From assembly GCA_963843945.1 (NCBI GenBank), contig CAWJMF010000006.1:124001-188000 (forward strand): DNA of 64,000 nt, read 5' to 3'. A program made the translations under genes and the position numbers. Within the stretch, counting starts at the first letter, position 1; each line of letters begins with the position of its first letter. The notes beneath the pieces were generated by a model, which ran no database searches, had not been told where the DNA came from, and saw only the letters and a list, made by a program, of their open reading frames with translations. Positions 36,222 to 44,244 of the stretch are shown here, piece by piece. Source of the DNA: CAWJMF01 sp963843945. GTDB taxonomy: Bacteria; Vulcanimicrobiota; Vulcanimicrobiia; Vulcanimicrobiales; Vulcanimicrobiaceae.

Positions 36222-37006
36222 TCGAACCGTACCTCGAGTTCGCGCGCAAGGCGTTCGCGCGCGAGGCGACCTATCGGGTCGAAGTTTTCACGAACGTCGG
36301 CTCCGTGTTGCTGCGGGTCTACCTGTTCCGCTCGCTCTGGACCGCGCTCTACTCGCAGAACGCCGCACCCGCCGGCATCCCGCTCCACGCGATGATCACC
36401 TACGCCACGGTCGCCCTGCTGATGGGCTTGATCTTGGAAATCGACGGGACGCGCGCCATTCGCGAAAAGGTTCGCGAGGGGACGATCGCGACCGATCTGA
36501 TGAAACCGATCAGCTTGCCGCTCTACTTCTTCAGCGACGGCTTCGGGCAGACGGTCTTCCACGCGCTGTTGATCGTCCCGTCGGTGCTGCTCGCTCTGCT
36601 GCTCGTGCACATCGACGTTCCCTCCCCGGCGACGCTCGCGCTTTTCGCGATCTCCTTTGCACTCGGCTACCTCGTCAACTTCTTCCTGAATTTTCTGATG
36701 AACGTGGTGGCCTTTTGGACGCTCGAAACGTTCGCGATTCAGCTGATGGTCCGCTGGGCTTCGGATCTCTTGGGCGGCCAGATCCTGCCGCTCAGCTTTT
36801 TCCCCGGCGCGCTCGGAACGATCGTCGGCGCGCTCCCCTTCGCTTCGATCTACTGGACGCCGCTGCGCATCTATATCGGGCAGGTCGCGCCGGCCGAAAT
36901 CCCAGGGCTGCTCCTCGTTCAACTGGGCTGGCTCGTGCTCTTTGCCGGAATCTCGGTCGTCGCATGGCGTTTCGCCGAACGGCGCGTGGTCGTTCAGGGA
37001 GGGTAA
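36218..37006 (+). CDS. ABC-2 family permease (PF06182), first subunit
   Basis: A 262-residue membrane protein with about six hydrophobic segments. The block EIDGTRAIREKVREGTIATD followed by LMKPISLPLYFF is characteristic of PF06182 permeases (formerly DUF990), which work as pairs with one ABC ATPase. The start is TTG at 36218, coupled to the ATPase gene by a TTGA overlap. It probably forms half of an exporter; the substrate is unknown. The MerA-like gene begins one base after its stop. Confidence 0.87.
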   Translation: MIEPYLEFARKAFAREATYRVEVFTNVGSVLLRVYLFRSLWTALYSQNAAPAGIPLHAMITYATVALLMGLILEIDGTRAIREKVREGTIATDLMKPISLPLYFFSDGFGQTVFHALLIVPSVLLALLLVHIDVPSPATLALFAISFALGYLVNFFLNFLMNVVAFWTLETFAIQLMVRWASDLLGGQILPLSFFPGALGTIVGALPFASIYWTPLRIYIGQVAPAEIPGLLLVQLGWLVLFAGISVVAWRFAERRVVVQGG

Positions 37007-37007
37007 C

Positions 37008-38369
37008 GTGACTCCGGAAGACGTCGATCTCGTGGTGATCGGAAGCGGCCAGGGGGGCGTGCCGCTAGCTGCCGACTTCGCGCGGCGCGGCAAACGCGTC
37101 GTGCTCTTCGAACGCGACCGGCTCGGCGGAAGCTGCGTGAATTTCGGCTGCACGCCCTCGAAAGCACTGCTCGCCTCGGCACACAACGCCGGCCGCGCGC
37201 GCCGCGCCGGGCCGCTGGGCGTGCACGCCACCGTCACCGTCGACCAGCGCGCGGTCTTCGAGCGCGTGCGGAGCGTGCGCGAAGAGTGGCGCAGCGGCGT
37301 CGAAACGAAGCTCGCGAAAGCCGGCGTCGAGGTCGTGCGCGCCTCCGCCGCTTTCAGCGGGGAGCGGACCGTACGCGGCGGCGAGCGCGAAGTGCGCGGC
37401 GAGCGCGTGGTGATCGACACGGGCACGACGGCCGCGCTTCCGCCGGTGCACGGTCTCGGCGACGTGCCGTATTTCACCAACAAGACCTTTTTCGATCAAG
37501 TCGAACTGCCCCCGCGCTTGCTCGTCATCGGCGGCGGATACATCGGGCTCGAACTCGGCCAGGGCGCGCAGCGCTTAGGCTGCGCGGTCACAATCGTACA
37601 CGGCAGCGAGCACGTGATGGATCGCGAGGAACACGATGCGGCCGCGTTCGTTCGCTCGAGCATGGAGAGCGACGGCGTGACGTTCGAGTTGCACGCCCAC
37701 GCGACCGCAGTGGAACAAAAAGGTGAGGTCTTGCGCCTGACGCTGGACAGCGGCAAAACGCTCGAGGGCGAAGGGCTTCTCGTCGCCACCGGGCGCGTGC
37801 CAAACACCGCCGACCTCGACGTCAACCGCTCGAACGTCACCTGCCGTCACGGCGGCTTCATCGAGGTCGACGACTTTCTCGAGACGAGTTGTCCCGGCGT
37901 GTTCGCACTCGGCGACGTCGCGGGCCAGCCGCAGTTCACGCACGTCTCGTGGGAAGACTTCCGGCGCCTCTCGTCGACTTTCGCCGGCAAACCGCGCCGC
38001 CGCGACGACCGGGTTCTCTCGTACACGACGTTCACCGAGCCGCAACTCGCGCGTACCGGCCTCACCGAAGCCGAAGCGCGAGCCAGAGGGATCGACGCCG
38101 GGGTCGTGACGGAACCGCTGAGTGACGTCGCTCGCGGCGTCGAATGGGATCTCGAAGCGGGATTCTATCGCTTGGTGATCGACCGCGCGACCGATAAGAT
38201 CGTCGGCGCGACCTTCGTCGGCTACGAAGCCGGCGAGTTGATCCACGTCGTCGGTTTCGCGATCGAGTTCGGCGCGACGTGGCGCGACCTCGACCGCTTC
38301 GTCGGAATCCATCCGACCTTCGGCGAGGGCTTGCCGAGTCTCGCCCGGCTCTTCGAAGCTTCGGCTTAG
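37008..38369 (+). CDS. Pyridine nucleotide-disulfide oxidoreductase (MerA/Lpd-like)
   Basis: A 453-residue flavoprotein with FAD motif VIGSGQGGVP, redox-active disulfide GGSCVNFGCTPSK (Cys43/Cys48), NAD-binding VIGGGYIGLELGQ, the ALGDVAGQP block and the C-terminal HPTFGE active-site base. There is no C-terminal cysteine pair and no N-terminal HMA domain, so it is not a proven mercuric reductase; a general disulfide or quinone reductase role is equally likely. The GTG at 37008 follows a GGAGGG site embedded in the end of the permease gene. Confidence 0.88.
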   Translation: MTPEDVDLVVIGSGQGGVPLAADFARRGKRVVLFERDRLGGSCVNFGCTPSKALLASAHNAGRARRAGPLGVHATVTVDQRAVFERVRSVREEWRSGVETKLAKAGVEVVRASAAFSGERTVRGGEREVRGERVVIDTGTTAALPPVHGLGDVPYFTNKTFFDQVELPPRLLVIGGGYIGLELGQGAQRLGCAVTIVHGSEHVMDREEHDAAAFVRSSMESDGVTFELHAHATAVEQKGEVLRLTLDSGKTLEGEGLLVATGRVPNTADLDVNRSNVTCRHGGFIEVDDFLETSCPGVFALGDVAGQPQFTHVSWEDFRRLSSTFAGKPRRRDDRVLSYTTFTEPQLARTGLTEAEARARGIDAGVVTEPLSDVARGVEWDLEAGFYRLVIDRATDKIVGATFVGYEAGELIHVVGFAIEFGATWRDLDRFVGIHPTFGEGLPSLARLFEASA

Positions 38370-39256
38370 CGGTTCGAAGCGGGGACAGGGCTGGACGCAG
38401 GCTTAGCACCGGTGCAGACCTTCACCGTGTCGACGACCGCATCACTCGCTGCCGACTCGGCGCTCGCGACGCTCACCTGGATGCTGCCTAAATTCGCCGA
38501 CGCCGCGTCGTAGAGCGTGTGTCCACGCATTTTCACGGCTGCCAAACTACGGGGATTGATCGCGTATTCGTCGGGCGAGAGCGGAGCTTTCACACCCCAA
38601 TCGGCCGGCCCATTGGGCAATCCCGCGAAGTCGAGATACGTTTGGTGCGTGTCTCGTCCCCAGGTGTCGACCGTGCCGTCGGCTTTAATTGGGCACGGGC
38701 CGAGCGGACACTTCGCGAACTCTTGCTCCATCTGACCCATCTGGTCCGTTTGCAGCAACCCGGAAATTAGGTTGACAGCCGTACTTTGCTGTGCCGCCAC
38801 TTTGCGCAAGGCTGCCGCGGCGGTTGCGGCCGCCGAGTCCGTGCCCGCATCCGCGGCATTCGCTTGCGGGCCGAGCAGCGCAGCGACGATTTTGAGGTTC
38901 CGCTGCGCGAGCGACGTCAACTGAAGGATGTGGGCGCGATCCATACCGAGGCCCGGATTGATGTCGCCCAAGCTGTTGTCGCCGGCGGCGTCGCCCATTT
39001 TCACCAAGCCGCGTCGCGCGCCCGAGAGCGCTTCGTCGTTCTTCATCAACGCAAACAAGGCCGGGGCAATGCGGGCCTTCAACGCGTCGCAAACCTCCGT
39101 CACGCGAACGCGGCCGATTTCAGGCGGATCGGTCGCAGCGGGCGGGGCCGGAGATGCGGCGAGACCGGAGGGTGCGTCGACGGCGGCGCTCGCGGCCGAA
39201 AAGGTTGCGAAGAAGCCGATTGCTCCGAAGCAAAGGAACCTGCACAGTCGCTTCAT
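38366..39256 (-). CDS. Exported hypothetical protein
   Basis: A 296-residue protein with a signal peptide (KRLCRFLCFGAIGFFATFSAASAA). The mature part is alanine-rich and helical, with a Cys-Pro segment (KCPLGPCPIKADG) and GRDTHQTYLDFAGLP. No family is recognised. Its stop overlaps the convergent MerA-like stop by four bases (38366-38369). It has an AAGGGCGG-like site upstream of the ATG at 39256. Confidence 0.7.
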   Translation of the reverse strand: MKRLCRFLCFGAIGFFATFSAASAAVDAPSGLAASPAPPAATDPPEIGRVRVTEVCDALKARIAPALFALMKNDEALSGARRGLVKMGDAAGDNSLGDINPGLGMDRAHILQLTSLAQRNLKIVAALLGPQANAADAGTDSAAATAAAALRKVAAQQSTAVNLISGLLQTDQMGQMEQEFAKCPLGPCPIKADGTVDTWGRDTHQTYLDFAGLPNGPADWGVKAPLSPDEYAINPRSLAAVKMRGHTLYDAASANLGSIQVSVASAESAASDAVVDTVKVCTGAKPASSPVPASNR

Positions 39257-39332
39257 GGCTTACCGCCCTTCGGCGTTCGGTGTTCTCATAGTGCCTTCGA
39301 AGGCCCAGGAACCGACCCTCCATTTCCGTGCG

Positions 39333-40205
39333 CTACCGGGGCGCGCTCGACGCCGCGAACAGCCGCTTGAGAAAGGCCTCGTGTTTGTACGATGCGGCGT
39401 TTGCGAACTTCACGACGACGAGGTCGAGCGAGGGCACGACGTAAAGCGCTTGGCCGGCAGCGCCGCTCGCGTAGAACAAGTCTTCCGGAGCGCCGGGCGG
39501 ACTGAGCCAAAAGGTCAGCCCGTAGCGCGGGTTGACGGCTGAGCCTTCGAAGCAGGCCTGCAGCGCGGACTGCGGGACCAGGGGCGCGTTGCGCGACGTG
39601 CCGCCGTCCGCCAAAAGCGCTCCGTACTTAAGCCACTCGCTCGCGGCGACGAACGCGCCGGTCGGCAGCGGCTCGCTTCCATCCTTGAGCTTGCGCCACG
39701 AGCCGATCCTCAAGCCGAGCGGATCCAGGATGCGCTCGCGCAAATACGCGTGCGGCGTCTGCCGCCTTTTCTCGAGCTTGCGCGCGAGCACCGCGCCAAA
39801 GACTTGGAGCGGGATGCCGCCGTAGGTGAAGACGCTTCCGGGCTCGTTCTTGAGCTCGACCGCGAGCGCTTTCTCATAGGGCGGTACGGACGCGCCGAGG
39901 CCGCCGAAGCCGATGCCGCTGGTCAGTTGCAGAAGCTGCCGAAGTGTCACGCGCGCTTTCCATGCATCGCCGTTCCAGGATGCAATCGTGCGTGCGACCG
40001 GCTCGTCGAGTTCCAGCAAGCCATCCTCGTGCGCGGCGACCGCCGCGACGCCCCAAAAGCTTTTCGTTCCGCTATAGAGCGCGTGCGGTTTCTCGGCGTC
40101 CCAGCCTTCGGCGTAGCGCTCGAAAACGGTCCGGCCATTTCGCCGGACGATCAGCACTTGCAAGGCGTGGCGCGCCGCATACTCCGCGGCAGCTTCGACG
40201 CTCAG
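39333..40205 (-). CDS. Serine hydrolase, class C beta-lactamase-like
   Basis: About 290 residues with the class C/penicillin-binding fold: the nucleophile SxxK motif SGTK (Ser45/Lys48 from the CTG start), LLQLTSGIGFGG, and a YGG in place of the usual YxN. It probably acts on esters or amides; antibiotic hydrolysis is not implied. The first TTG start (40163) cuts off a family-typical N-terminus (SVEAAAEYAARHALQVLIV). The frame is open to a CTG at 40205 that overlaps the LysE stop codon (CTGA), so a coupled CTG start is proposed. Confidence 0.78.
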   Translation of the reverse strand: MSVEAAAEYAARHALQVLIVRRNGRTVFERYAEGWDAEKPHALYSGTKSFWGVAAVAAHEDGLLELDEPVARTIASWNGDAWKARVTLRQLLQLTSGIGFGGLGASVPPYEKALAVELKNEPGSVFTYGGIPLQVFGAVLARKLEKRRQTPHAYLRERILDPLGLRIGSWRKLKDGSEPLPTGAFVAASEWLKYGALLADGGTSRNAPLVPQSALQACFEGSAVNPRYGLTFWLSPPGAPEDLFYASGAAGQALYVVPSLDLVVVKFANAASYKHEAFLKRLFAASSAPR

Positions 40206-40837
40206 GGCGCGGGCAGCGCGAGCGGCTCGCGCGCGAGAGCGGTTGCGATGGCGAGCAGGATTGCGCCGCCGGCGCGTTCGACGATCAGCGCGGCGTGGTT
40301 AGCCGCCGCCGAGCGCCGCAACCGTTCCGCGGCCAGCGTGTAGCCCGTCAAGACGCCGAACTCGATGGCCGCCGAGACGAGCGCCAACAGCAGCAACTGC
40401 AGCCAGACGTTCCCGCGCGGGTCCACGAACTGCGGCAGAACCGCGACGAAGAAGACGATCGCTTTCGGATTTGCAAGTTGCGTCAGCAACGCTCCGGCGA
40501 AGGCGCGCCCGCGTTCGGCCTGCGGCGCTTCGGTGCGCCTTGCCAGGCGGGTTCCACGCGCAAAGAGCGCGCGCAGTCCGAGATAACCCAAGTAAGCCAC
40601 GCCGCACCACTTCAGGACGCTGAACAGCGTATACGAAGTTGCCAGCAACGCCGCGACGCCGGCCGCCGACAGAACGAAGTACGTCGTGTTTCCCGCGACG
40701 ATGCCGGCCGCGGCCGTCAGACCGGTGCGTGCGCCGCGACGCAGCGCCGTCGAGAGCACGAACAGCACGGCCGGTCCCGGAGTCAGGCAGAGTGTGAGTT
40801 CGAGCAGCGCGAACGCTGCGAGCGCGCTGACGGCCAA
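40202..40837 (-). CDS. LysE/RhtB-family amino-acid exporter
   Basis: A 211-residue membrane protein with about six helices. The N-terminal LTLCLTPGPAVLFVLS block is diagnostic of the LysE superfamily, which exports amino acids or related compounds. The start is a TTG at 40837. Its TGA overlaps the proposed CTG start of the serine hydrolase. It lies 28 bases downstream of the pirin gene stop on the same strand. Confidence 0.85.
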   Translation of the reverse strand: MAVSALAAFALLELTLCLTPGPAVLFVLSTALRRGARTGLTAAAGIVAGNTTYFVLSAAGVAALLATSYTLFSVLKWCGVAYLGYLGLRALFARGTRLARRTEAPQAERGRAFAGALLTQLANPKAIVFFVAVLPQFVDPRGNVWLQLLLLALVSAAIEFGVLTGYTLAAERLRRSAAANHAALIVERAGGAILLAIATALAREPLALPAP

Positions 40838-40864
40838 GCTACCTGCGGGACGCGGACCGTGGCA

Positions 40865-41605
40865 TCACGCGAGCGACCGGCTGCCGTCGAGCGGCGGCAC
40901 GTCCCAGAGGACGGCTTCGCCGGTACCGGCCAGCTCGAGCTCGAGCGGCCCGCTCAGGCGAGCGGCATCGCCGGACTCGAGCGTCTCGCCGTTGAGCGTC
41001 AAGCTGCCGCCGGCGACGAACAGAAAACCCTTGCGGTCCGCGCGCAACGGAAAGTGCAAGGTCGTGTCTTCCAGGCGTGCGACGTAGGCGGTCGCGTCTT
41101 GCCAGAGGGCGATCCGCGCTTCGACGTTCGCTTCGCCGCTGGCGATCGGGAGCCAGCGGTTACGCCGTTCCTCGAGCGTGTAGTCGACCTGACCGTAGCG
41201 CGGCTCGAGACCTTGCGCTCGCGGCAAGACCCACATCTGCACGAGGTGCACCGGGTTGTCCGCCGAGTGGTTGTACTCCGAATGCTTGATGCCGGTTCCG
41301 GCACTCAAATATTGAACCGCACCGGGGCGGATGACGCCGACGTTGCCCATCGAGTCCTTGTGCTCCAGCTCGCCTTCGAGCACGTAGGTCAGAATTTCCA
41401 TGTCCCGATGCGGATGCGTGCCGAAGCCTTTCCCCGGCGCGATCACGTCGTCGTTGAAAACGCGCAGCGCTCCCCAACTCAGGTTCGCCGGATCGAAATA
41501 GTCGGCAAAGCTGAACGAGTGATACGTCTGGAGCCAGCCCATATCGAAGAAGGCGCGATCCTTCGAGCGCTGGATGGCAATGTTGGGCACAGATTGAACG
41601 TTCAT
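40865..41605 (-). CDS. Pirin family protein (YhaK-like)
   Basis: A 246-residue bicupin of the pirin family. The metal-binding histidines are in HPHRDMEILTYVLEGELEHKDS and KHSEYNH. The starting sequence with ERGWF-like spacing (DRAFFDMGWLQTYHSFSFADY) is typical of the YhaK group; some members are quercetinases or redox sensors. The ATG at 41605 has a strong AGGGAGG site upstream. Its start codon shares the CATG palindrome with a possible ATG of the divergent hydrolase gene. Confidence 0.9.
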   Translation of the reverse strand: MNVQSVPNIAIQRSKDRAFFDMGWLQTYHSFSFADYFDPANLSWGALRVFNDDVIAPGKGFGTHPHRDMEILTYVLEGELEHKDSMGNVGVIRPGAVQYLSAGTGIKHSEYNHSADNPVHLVQMWVLPRAQGLEPRYGQVDYTLEERRNRWLPIASGEANVEARIALWQDATAYVARLEDTTLHFPLRADRKGFLFVAGGSLTLNGETLESGDAARLSGPLELELAGTGEAVLWDVPPLDGSRSLA

Positions 41606-41657
41606 GCCTCCCTTAGACCCAGGCGGGGTTGCAACCGGTTTCGCGGAACGCCCCGGA

Positions 41658-42542
41658 GTGCAGCGGCGCTCCCTCCCCCTAGTTTTCGCGCTGGCGCTGC
41701 TCGCCGCGGCAGCGCGGCCCGCTGCCGCCGACGACGCGCAACTGCATATCGGGGCGGCGTTCGTCAACCGCACCGGCTCGGGTGACCGGGCGGTAATCTT
41801 CATCCCGGCGCTCGCCTCCGGCGGCTATATGTGGGACGGCGTCGCGCCTGAGGTTGCCCGGCGCTATACGGTTTACACGGTGACGTTCGCGGGGTTCGAC
41901 GGCGCGCCACCGACCCAGCCGCCCTACCTCGACGAGTTCACGCGCAGCATCGAAGAGCTGATCGCGGTCGAGAAACTCAATAAGCCGATCCTCGTCGGCC
42001 ATAGTTTGGGCGGGTTCCTCGCTCTGCGGGTTGCCGAGGAGATCCCCGCTCAGATCGGGGCCGTCATGGTCCTCGACATGATCCCGCGCTACCCGCCCTC
42101 GGCGCCGTCCGAGTCGCCCGACGCTCGCCAAAAAGCCGCGGCGACGCTGCGCGACGAGATGCTCGCTTCGTCGCCCGCGCAATTCGAAGCGGGAGTCCGC
42201 GCGTACGTCGCGGGCTTGGTCACCGATCCGAAAAACGCCGAGATGATCTCCGAGCTGCTGCTCAAGAGCGATCGTGCGACCTTCGCCGGCGCCGAATACG
42301 AACTCACGCAAGCCGATTTGCGCCCGAACCTCAACAAGATCAGCGCCCCCGTCGAGGTCGTCGCGCCGATCAAGGCCGGAGCCTCGGTCCCGACGCTGCT
42401 CGCCTTCTACAAGAGTTCGTTCGGCGGCGTCGCGCAACTCGACGTCGCGCCGATCGGTCCGTCGCTGCACTTCCTCATGTACGACCAGCCCGCCAAGTTT
42501 CAGACCTTGCTCGACGCGTTCTTGGCACGGGTAGCGGGCTGA
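41658..42542 (+). CDS. Secreted alpha/beta hydrolase
   Basis: A 294-residue protein with a signal peptide (QRRSLPLVFALALLAAAARPAAA) and an alpha/beta-hydrolase domain: VIFIPALASGG, the nucleophile elbow LVGHSLGGFLALR and a late histidine in GPSLHFLMYD. Unlike the hydrolase-like protein at 20475 it keeps the catalytic serine. The GTG at 41658 is preferred because it opens the signal peptide; the ATG at 41604 would add 18 residues and overlap the divergent pirin start. The 3' end overlaps the convergent AlkA-like gene by 43 bases. Confidence 0.8.
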   Translation: MQRRSLPLVFALALLAAAARPAAADDAQLHIGAAFVNRTGSGDRAVIFIPALASGGYMWDGVAPEVARRYTVYTVTFAGFDGAPPTQPPYLDEFTRSIEELIAVEKLNKPILVGHSLGGFLALRVAEEIPAQIGAVMVLDMIPRYPPSAPSESPDARQKAAATLRDEMLASSPAQFEAGVRAYVAGLVTDPKNAEMISELLLKSDRATFAGAEYELTQADLRPNLNKISAPVEVVAPIKAGASVPTLLAFYKSSFGGVAQLDVAPIGPSLHFLMYDQPAKFQTLLDAFLARVAG

Positions 42543-43438
42543 ACGGTGCCGAGCTCGCCCAGCGCGTCGAGCCGCCGGAGCAGCAGCAGGTAGTACAGCA
42601 TCCCGCGCTGGTCGCCTAGAATCTCGAGTGCCTTTTCGACGTCGACCGGCGCATCGCCGAAGGCGCGCGCGCTGCGCGCGACGCCCGAGTCGTTGAGCGG
42701 AAACACGTCGAGCCGGCCGAGCCCACGCAACAGAATTACCGCGGCCGTCCAAGGACCGATGCCCTTGAGCCGGCAGAGAATCTCCGCGGCTTCCGGGCTC
42801 GGGCGCGACTCGAGCATCGCTTCGTCGAGCGTGCCGTCGAGCAGCGCTTCGCCGGCGCGGCGCAGCGCAGCCGTCTTCCCCGCGCTGAGGCCGAAACCGC
42901 GCAACTTCGACTCGTCGCAGCCGATCACGCTCTCGATCTCGGGAAACGCATGCAGTTCGAGACCCGCGAAGGTCGTGCGCGCTCCGAGCGCGAGGATCGT
43001 GCGCCGCAGAATCGCGCCGGCCGCCGAAAGGCTGATCTGCTGGTAGACGATCGCGTTCACGCAGGCTTCCCAGAGCGTCGGATAGCGCGGCGGTTTCACG
43101 CCTTCCATTCGCGCGGCAAAGGCGCGCAGCCACGGAATCTTGCGCGCGCGCCGGTGGAAGACGCCCAGGTCGCGCTCCGTGCCGAGCGTGCGCCGCGCGA
43201 GCGCGACGGCACGCGCTTCCTCACCGGGTGCGCCGCTCAGCGCAACGCGCAGCGACCCGGGACCGGCCTGACGCGCAACCATCACGACGGGACCCTCGAA
43301 GCCACCGAGCGCGCGGACGTAACGGCCGTCCGGCGTTGTCCGGTCGACGATGTTCGTCGAGAAGCGCCGCAACACCGCAACCGTCAGGTCGAGCCGGTAT
43401 GGTTCCGTTACCGGAACGAGCGGCTCGGAGGGGGAATT
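42500..43438 (-). CDS. AlkA-like DNA-3-methyladenine glycosylase
   Basis: About 312 residues in the HhH-GPD superfamily. The helix-hairpin-helix LKGIGPWTAAVILLRGLG is followed by the catalytic aspartate in FPLNDSG; VNAIVYQQIS is the usual core helix. An N-terminal AlkA-like domain is present. It would excise alkylated purines in base excision repair. A GTG at 43468 is possible but would overlap the divergent permease gene head-to-head by 22 bases; the TTG at 43438 avoids this. The C-terminus overlaps the convergent hydrolase gene by 43 bases. Confidence 0.88.
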   Translation of the reverse strand, partial: NSPSEPLVPVTEPYRLDLTVAVLRRFSTNIVDRTTPDGRYVRALGGFEGPVVMVARQAGPGSLRVALSGAPGEEARAVALARRTLGTERDLGVFHRRARKIPWLRAFAARMEGVKPPRYPTLWEACVNAIVYQQISLSAAGAILRRTILALGARTTFAGLELHAFPEIESVIGCDESKLRGFGLSAGKTAALRRAGEALLDGTLDEAMLESRPSPEAAEILCRLKGIGPWTAAVILLRGLGRLDVFPLNDSGVARSARAFGDAPVDVEKALEILGDQRGMLYYLLLLRRLDALGELGTVQPATRAKNASSKV

Positions 43439-43446
43439 CAACTCCG

Positions 43447-44244
43447 GTGAGCTTGGCCGTCTACGCACAGTATTGGCGCATCAACTTTCTGACGATGCTC
43501 GAATATCGTGCCAACTTCTTCATGTGGTTCGGCTTCACGTTCGTCTACCACGCGACGGCGATCGCCGCGCTGTGGGTAACGCTCGATCAATTCCCCTCGA
43601 TGAACGGCTGGGACTTCCGGCAGATGGCCTTCCTGTACGGGCTGTGGATGCTGGGGCACGGGTTCAACAACACGTTCTTCTTCACCGTCGGCGAGGTACC
43701 GACGATGGTGCGCGAAGGCCGCTTCGACCGGTTCCTCGTGCGCCCGCTCGATCCGCTCTTCCAAGCGCTCACCGTTCCGCAGCAGGTCTGGCCGGACGAG
43801 CTGCTGCTCGCGATCGCTTTCTTTACGATCGCGACGCACTTCGCCGGGGTGCACGTAACCCTCGCCTTCCTCGCCTTCGTTCCGCTGGTGATGCTGGGCG
43901 GCGCGCTGATCGACTTCGGTATCCAGTTGACGATCGCGACGCTGGCCTTCTGGGTCATTCGCATCGACACGTTGCGCTGGGTCGTCATGTCGCTCGAACA
44001 GGACTTCACCCGATATCCGATCAGCATCTACACGCGCGCCGTCAGCTTCATCCTGACGTTCGTTCTGCCGTTCGCCTTCATGAACTACTTTCCGGCCACG
44101 TTCCTCTTGCATAAGACGGACGGCGCACTCGAGCTTTCACCGCAAGTCGGTTTGTTGACGCCGGTGGTCGGCATCGTCTGGTTCGCGATCGCCTACGCCT
44201 TCTGGCGCGCCGGTTTAAACCGCTATCAAGGAACGGGAAGCTAG
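43447..44244 (+). CDS. ABC-2 family permease (PF06182), second subunit
   Basis: A 265-residue membrane protein homologous in layout to the permease at 36218: early YRANFFMWFGFTFVYHATAIAAL, the GEVPTMVREGRFDRFLVRPLDP loop, and six hydrophobic segments. These permeases usually sit next to each other with one ATPase. Here the second subunit is 6 kb away, divergent from AlkA. The GTG at 43447 is the start; a GGAGGG lies about 12 bases upstream. Its TAG and that of the convergent gene share the palindrome CTAG (44241-44244). Confidence 0.85.
   Translation: MSLAVYAQYWRINFLTMLEYRANFFMWFGFTFVYHATAIAALWVTLDQFPSMNGWDFRQMAFLYGLWMLGHGFNNTFFFTVGEVPTMVREGRFDRFLVRPLDPLFQALTVPQQVWPDELLLAIAFFTIATHFAGVHVTLAFLAFVPLVMLGGALIDFGIQLTIATLAFWVIRIDTLRWVVMSLEQDFTRYPISIYTRAVSFILTFVLPFAFMNYFPATFLLHKTDGALELSPQVGLLTPVVGIVWFAIAYAFWRAGLNRYQGTGS

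Noticed and set aside
36170..37483. Minus-strand frame of 437 codons
   Set aside because: Antisense to the permease and MerA-like genes.
37008..38369. Mercury resistance operon
   Set aside because: The MerA-like protein lacks the HMA domain and the C-terminal cysteines, and no merR, merT or merP gene is nearby.
39944..41785. Plus-strand frame of 613 codons
   Set aside because: Antisense to serine hydrolase, LysE and pirin genes, all of which have clear families.
41679..43133. Minus-strand frame of 484 codons
   Set aside because: Antisense to the secreted hydrolase and out of frame with the AlkA-like gene; no motif.
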